NCBI GenBank assembly: GCA_015680685.1
Contig: MNCI01027020.1
Coordinates: 36,743-100,742, forward strand
Reading direction: 5' to 3'
Source: Gnetum montanum
Taxonomy: Eukaryota > Streptophyta > Gnetopsida > Gnetales > Gnetaceae
DNA length: 64,000 nt
In this document: positions 59,530-64,000 of the stretch, piece after piece
Position numbering within the stretch: the first letter of the stretch is position 1
How the letters are laid out: each line of letters opens with the position of its first letter
Program-made: the position numbers and the translations under genes
Notes under the pieces: model-generated
The model's input: only the letters and a program-made list of their open reading frames with translations
What the model was told of the DNA's origin: nothing
The model's database searches: none

Positions 59530-60223
59530 TCTTATCTTGCCGCTCATGACGAATTGCCTTCTTGTGCGAAACCTCTGGGTGTCATCCTGCAAACACAACT
59601 TCAAGGAGACAAGAAAACTGTGAGCGAACAGACGAGCTTAGACTTACATGGCGGCCGATGGTGCAGAGGTGCTGGAGAACGGTAGGTACTGTGTGCAGAT
59701 GAAAGCAGTACTGAAGATGGCGACTGATGGCAAGTGTTGTAATGAAGCGAGCGATGAATGAGCATGGCGGCAGAGTGATGTGCCAGATGTGAACTTGCCA
59801 GTTTATAGTCTTGGCAGACTGTCGTGGGTTAGTTTTATGTCATAACCCGTTGGACATTGCCTGTTTAGCGTCGTGACGGACGTTACATTGCCAGTTTCAA
59901 GTCTTAGCAGACTATGGAAAGGCAAGCTAGTTTATAGTCTTAGCTGACCCGATTGTTTAGGATGGTGGCAGTTTATCGTCATGTCGGATAGACGCTAGTT
60001 TATTGTCTTTGCGGACACTGTGGTGTTAGTTTTAAGTCATAACCTAGGACTATGCTATGGTATCAGTTTATAGTCGTAATCCCAGGACTTTTCTGTGGTA
60101 TCAGTTTATTGTCATGATTCCAAGACGAGCTGTGGTATTAGTTTATAGTCGTAATCCCAGGAATTTTTTGTGCTATCAGTTTATAGTCATAATTCCAGGA
60201 CTTCCACATACCTGAGTTTGTGT
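59530..60223 (-). repeat. 3' UTR of copy D with degenerate tandem motif
   Basis: From about 59795 to 60200 the motif AGTTTATAGTC(G/T)T (plus-strand view) recurs about every 30-45 bases with alternating neighbours GGCAGACT, GGACGTTACATTG and CCCAGGAC. It is collinear with 41575-41945. Confidence 0.75.
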
Positions 60224-63200
60224 TTAGACATAGAACGGTTTTAGGTATAAATGATTTGTCGGATTAGCGAGCTCGTTCCCTTCTGTGTCAGCTAACTTGA
60301 ATGCACCATTGTCGAATGCTTTGATGACCACGTAAGGCCCTTCCCAGTTGGCTGAGAATTTATCCGGGTGTTCCCGAACAGCTTTGAGTACGAGATCACC
60401 TTCGTGGATTGGGCGTCTGTTGATGTCGTGCCGATGTCGCTATCGTTGTTGCTTTTGGTACCATTCGATCTGATCAAGTGCATGTATGCGTTCCTCTTCT
60501 GCTGAGTCAAGGTCAATGATACGGAGATCATTATTTTTCCCGTTGTTGAGGAGTCCGGAGAGTGTGATCCTTAATGATGGTACCTATAATTCTAAAGGTA
60601 AAACAGCTTCTGAGCCATAAATGAGACTGTAGGGAGTTTTACCTATTGACATCCGGTGAGTAGTGCGGTAAGTCCATAATGCATATAGTAATTGCTCGTG
60701 CCACTTCCTTTTGCTTTGGGTTAGCATTTTCTTAATTATCATTATGATCGTCTTATTGGTTGCTTCTTCTTGCCCATTTCTTTGAGGATAGTAAGGGGAG
60801 GAAAACGAGTGTTTGATCCCCAAACTGTCACAAAACATTTTTGCTTCGACACTGCTGAATTGCGGCCCGTTGTCAATGATAATTTCCAAAGGGGTGCCAA
60901 AGCGGGTTACAATGTTTTCTAGGATAAAGCTACACACGTGTTTAGAAGTCATTTTTCAAAGGGGAGCTACTTCTACCCACTTCGTGAAATATTCAGTAGC
61001 GGTTATGATGAAACTGTGCCCTGTAGAAGATGAGGGTGTTATCGGGCCGATAAGGTCCAATCCCCACTTCTGAAAATGCCATGTTATTTGTGCTGTGTGC
61101 AACTCGTTTGGTGGTACATGTATTAAGTTACTATGTTTTTGACAAATGTTACATGTTTTGACTTTGGATGAGCAGTCGTATTCCATGTGTGGCCAATAAT
61201 AGCCTAAGCGTCTTATTTTTGTGGCCATGGATTTTGGTGCTATGTGTCCTCCACATAGTCCCTCATGTACTTGATCAACAATCGTTTGGGCATCATCACT
61301 ACTTACACATATTAGCAATATGCCTTCGTAGGATCTACGACACAGTGTTTCCCCTATGAGAGTGTATTGCCTCGATCGTTTCCGCACCGCGTCTTTCTGT
61401 GCATTTGTTAGATGTCGTGGGGCTTCGCCGCGTAGAAGGTACTCTTTTATGTCATCATACCATTCTATCGTGTGTGTTGTACTAACAGATGCGATTGGCA
61501 ACGTGTCGGAGGTTATTGGTTCATCACAGTTGATCATGGAGCTTGGCAAGGCATGGAACATGTCAGGCAATATTTTTAACGCTAGTGTGGCCATCGCGTC
61601 TGCGATGGTGTTGTCGTTTTGAGAGACGTGTTGCACATCTATTTTTTTGAATTATTTCACTAAGTGTTTTGCCAAGTCACAGTATGGTTGTAAGTGTTGA
61701 GCTTTACATGTGTAAACGTCCGTAACTTGGTTTACAACCAATTGTGAATCCCCTCTGACTATGAGCCATGTGATATCTGAAGCTAGTGCTATCGTGAGAC
61801 CTCTAAGGAGACCTTCATACTCTGCTATGTTATTAGTACAGTGAAAATTGAAGCGATAGGCAAAGGATCGTATCTCCCCAGAGGGATAGGTGATTACAGC
61901 GGCTGCACTTCCTCCTCGAGAGGTGGATGCTTCATCGAAGTTTAAGATGATGTCATAATCTTGGGGCACTATGTCTATGGCGCTTATGTTTTCATCTGGG
62001 AATTCCGGCTCTATAGTCACTTGATCCCGTGTTGGTGATGTAGCCATCTGATCTGCTATGGCTTGACCTTTTACCGATGATTGTGCTACATAGTATAGGT
62101 CAAACTCAGCTATCATGGCCTTCCACCGGGCTATTCGACTCGTTTCGTATATGTTTCCTGTTATAGCTCTCAGTACATTGTCCTTACAAATTATGTAGAC
62201 TTTGTTACGGAAGAGGTAATGTCTCCATTTTCTTAACGAAAAGACCAAAGCTAAGCATGAACTTTTCACGTCGTTGTACTTCTTTTCATGAGCAACTAAG
62301 GCATGGCTCAAGTAGTATACAGGGACTTCAGTTCTGTCATCTCATTTCTGGCAGAGCATGGATGCGATGGACGATTCTGAAGTGGCAAGGTAGATGTAAA
62401 ACGGTTTGTTGTTTTGGGGCGGGTAGACCGTAGGCAGTCGGGCAAGTGCTGTTCTGATATTTTTGAAGGCTTCCTGGCACTGTGGAGTCCATTCGAAATG
62501 GACATTTTTACGCAATAGGTGGTTCATAGGTTTTAGTTTGTCTGTTAATTTTTCTACGAAGCGCTTGATGAACTGCACTCTACCTTGTAGACCTCGAAGT
62601 TTGGTAAGGTTACTGGGTGGTTTCAGGTTGGTAATGGCCTTGACCTTATCGGGGTCCACTCGTATCCCTGCTTCTGAAGCTATGAATCCAAGCATTTTTC
62701 CTGTTTTTACACCAAAGACGCATTTTTTCGAGTTAAGTCTTAGTTCATATTTTAAACAACATTTTAGGACTAAGTCGAGGTCTTGTACGTGTTGTTCGAT
62801 CATTTTTGACTTAACCACGATGTCATCTACATAATCATTGAGCGATCGTAGCATGTAATCACTAAAGATAAATGTCATGGCTCTTTGATAAGTGGCCCCA
62901 GTGTTCTTGAGACCAAAGGGCATCATTGTGTAACAAAAATTTCCCCATGGGGTCATGAAGGTGGTTCGAAGTTGATGTTCTGAGTTGATGCGTATTTGGT
63001 TGTATCCTGAGAAACCATCCATAAAAGACAGTAAGGCATGCCCGGTAGTTGATTCAATGAATTGATCGATGCTGGGTAAAGGAAAGTCATCTTTTATGGT
63101 TGCTACGTTTAGATCTCGGAAGTTGATGCATAAGCGAATGCTTCTATTTTTCTTCGGGACGATGACCATGTTGGATATCCATTTGGCATAATCAACAACC

Positions 63201-63705
63201 CGAATGAAACCAGCTTGATAAAGCTTGATGATCTCATTGCAGATGGCCAATGCCACCTTGGGTCTAACTTTTCGTGCTTTTTGTTTTATCGGTCTCAGTT
63301 TGGGGTCCAAAATGATGTTGTGTTGGACAATTCTAGGATCTAGCCTAGGCATGTCCGTATAAGACTAGGCGAATACTTTCATATTTTCCCTAAGTATGTT
63401 CTGGATGTCCTGTGCCAAGTGTGGTTGTAGTAGTGTACTTAATTTTAAGATTTTGACTTCCCCATCAGGCATGGTAATGGGGGTTTCAACTAACGGATCT
63501 TCAGTGATGTTTTCGGCCTCTATGTCAAGAAATTTTATCATGCCTCCGTAGTCGTCTGTTGTTTGCTTTGTTGAGGCTATAACCACGTCATTCATTAGTG
63601 GACTTGAGTTGATGAAGTTTATGTCAAAGTCCCGTGTAATGGTGCCGTATGGTCCATCGATAGTTAACGGTGCGGTTAAGTGCTGGCAGTCAATTGAGCT
63701 TATCC
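60224..63705 (-). pseudogene. Tat copy D pol: RT, RNase H, archaeal-type RNase H, integrase
   Basis: The minus-strand coding segment from the acceptor at 63705 to a TAA at 60226-60224, in a single frame without shifts but with about six stops (near 63366, 62340, 61650, 60954, 60582 and 60438). RT shows FMDGFSGYNQI (about 63020) and YVDDI (about 62840). The gypsy RNase H is at about 62310-62050. The archaeal-type RNase H (about 61960-61600) has NFDEAS (Gly to Glu), AEYEGLL, GDSQLV and NTIADAMATLA. The integrase zinc finger is intact (CNICQKH, about 61150), and the core has IDNGPQFSS and GQEEATN. Most stops are TAG or TGA where copy C has CAG, TGG or CGA. It is closely related to copy C throughout. 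Confidence 0.92.
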
Positions 63706-64000
63706 CTGCCAATAAACCAAGAGTTACATGAGAAAAAGGATTGTTTCGTGTCTTTTGATGATTTTAGACTATGTGTACGTGTATAACGGTGGATTATCGT
63801 CACACCTGGACGTATGGCAATTTTATGCCTTACCGAGCAGTGGGCGGCAGTTTAAGGTTGTACCAGGCCAATGGGTAGCAGTTTAAGGCCGTACCAGGCC
63901 AATGGGCGGCAGTTTAATGCCTTACCGGGCAATGGGCGGATGGGGAAATGGCAGTTTAAGGCCGTACCAGGCCAATGGGCGGCAGTTTAATGCCTTACCG
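63706..64000 (-). repeat. Spacer upstream of RT, copy D, with 31-bp tandem repeat
   Basis: The acceptor-like minus-strand TTTATTGGCAG lies at 63716-63706. From about 63826 to the window edge a 31-bp unit (GGCAGTTTAAGGCCGTACCAGG plus ATGGGC-type linker) repeats at least five times in two alternating versions (AAGGCCGTACCAGG and AATGCCTTACCGGG). Copy C has two such units in the same place. The antisense gene, if present in D, lies beyond the window. Confidence 0.8.

Overview
This window looks like nuclear DNA of a large-genome land plant. It is almost entirely LTR retrotransposon sequence, mostly Ty3/gypsy of the Tat type, and I found no convincing free-standing host gene, tRNA or rRNA. Plant origin rests on the archaeal-type second RNase H (a Tat hallmark), an Athila-like primer-binding site, and plant-style introns and TATA boxes. 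The species cannot be named from the sequence. Everything is decayed by stops and frameshifts.

Layout. (1) 1-1675: one LTR of a minus-strand family called N here (copy N'), running off the left edge. (2) 1676-14374: Tat copy A (+): gag/protease tail, an antisense multi-exon gene, RT-RNase H-archaeal RNase H-integrase with a 499-N gap, 3' UTR motif array and an LTR with TGTTGG/CCAACA ends. (3) 14375-34114: Tat copy B (+), which lacks gag, protease and the antisense gene. It is split by a complete 12.3-kb N element (14862-27205, minus) flanked by the 5-bp duplication GAAGC. (4) 34115-39309: a gag-only LTR element with an Athila-like primer-binding site. (5) 39310-57182: Tat copy C (-): 3' LTR, pol, antisense gene, protease, gag, leader, PBS and a truncated 5' LTR. 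(6) 57183-57576: a gag/protease scrap of another Tat copy (E), followed by Tat copy D (-), 57577 to the window end.

The main discovery candidate is the antisense gene. In both Tat copies that retain the region (A and C), the same eight-exon gene lies between protease and RT, on the strand opposite gag-pol, with matching intron positions and phases and its own TATA box. Its second exon resembles an FCP1/NIF-type HAD phosphatase with catalytic acids lost. The rest encodes an unrecognised plant-transposon-like domain, a coiled coil and an acidic tail. On the sense strand a splice acceptor (TTGGCAG) precedes the RT segment in copies B, C and D. This matches the place where Ogre/Tat elements are known to splice between protease and RT, so the antisense gene may sit inside a sense-strand intron.

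Two non-coding signatures link the Tat copies. Palindromic arrays (GCGTATACGC or GCTATGCTACGC type) lie upstream of every Tat LTR TATA box and also in intron 1 of the antisense gene of copy C. A degenerate motif, roughly TGACNTTAAACTAGCA, is repeated in the untranslated segments. The N element is separately unusual: its archaeal-type RNase H lies before RT rather than after it, and it has an extra sense ORF between integrase and the 3' LTR.
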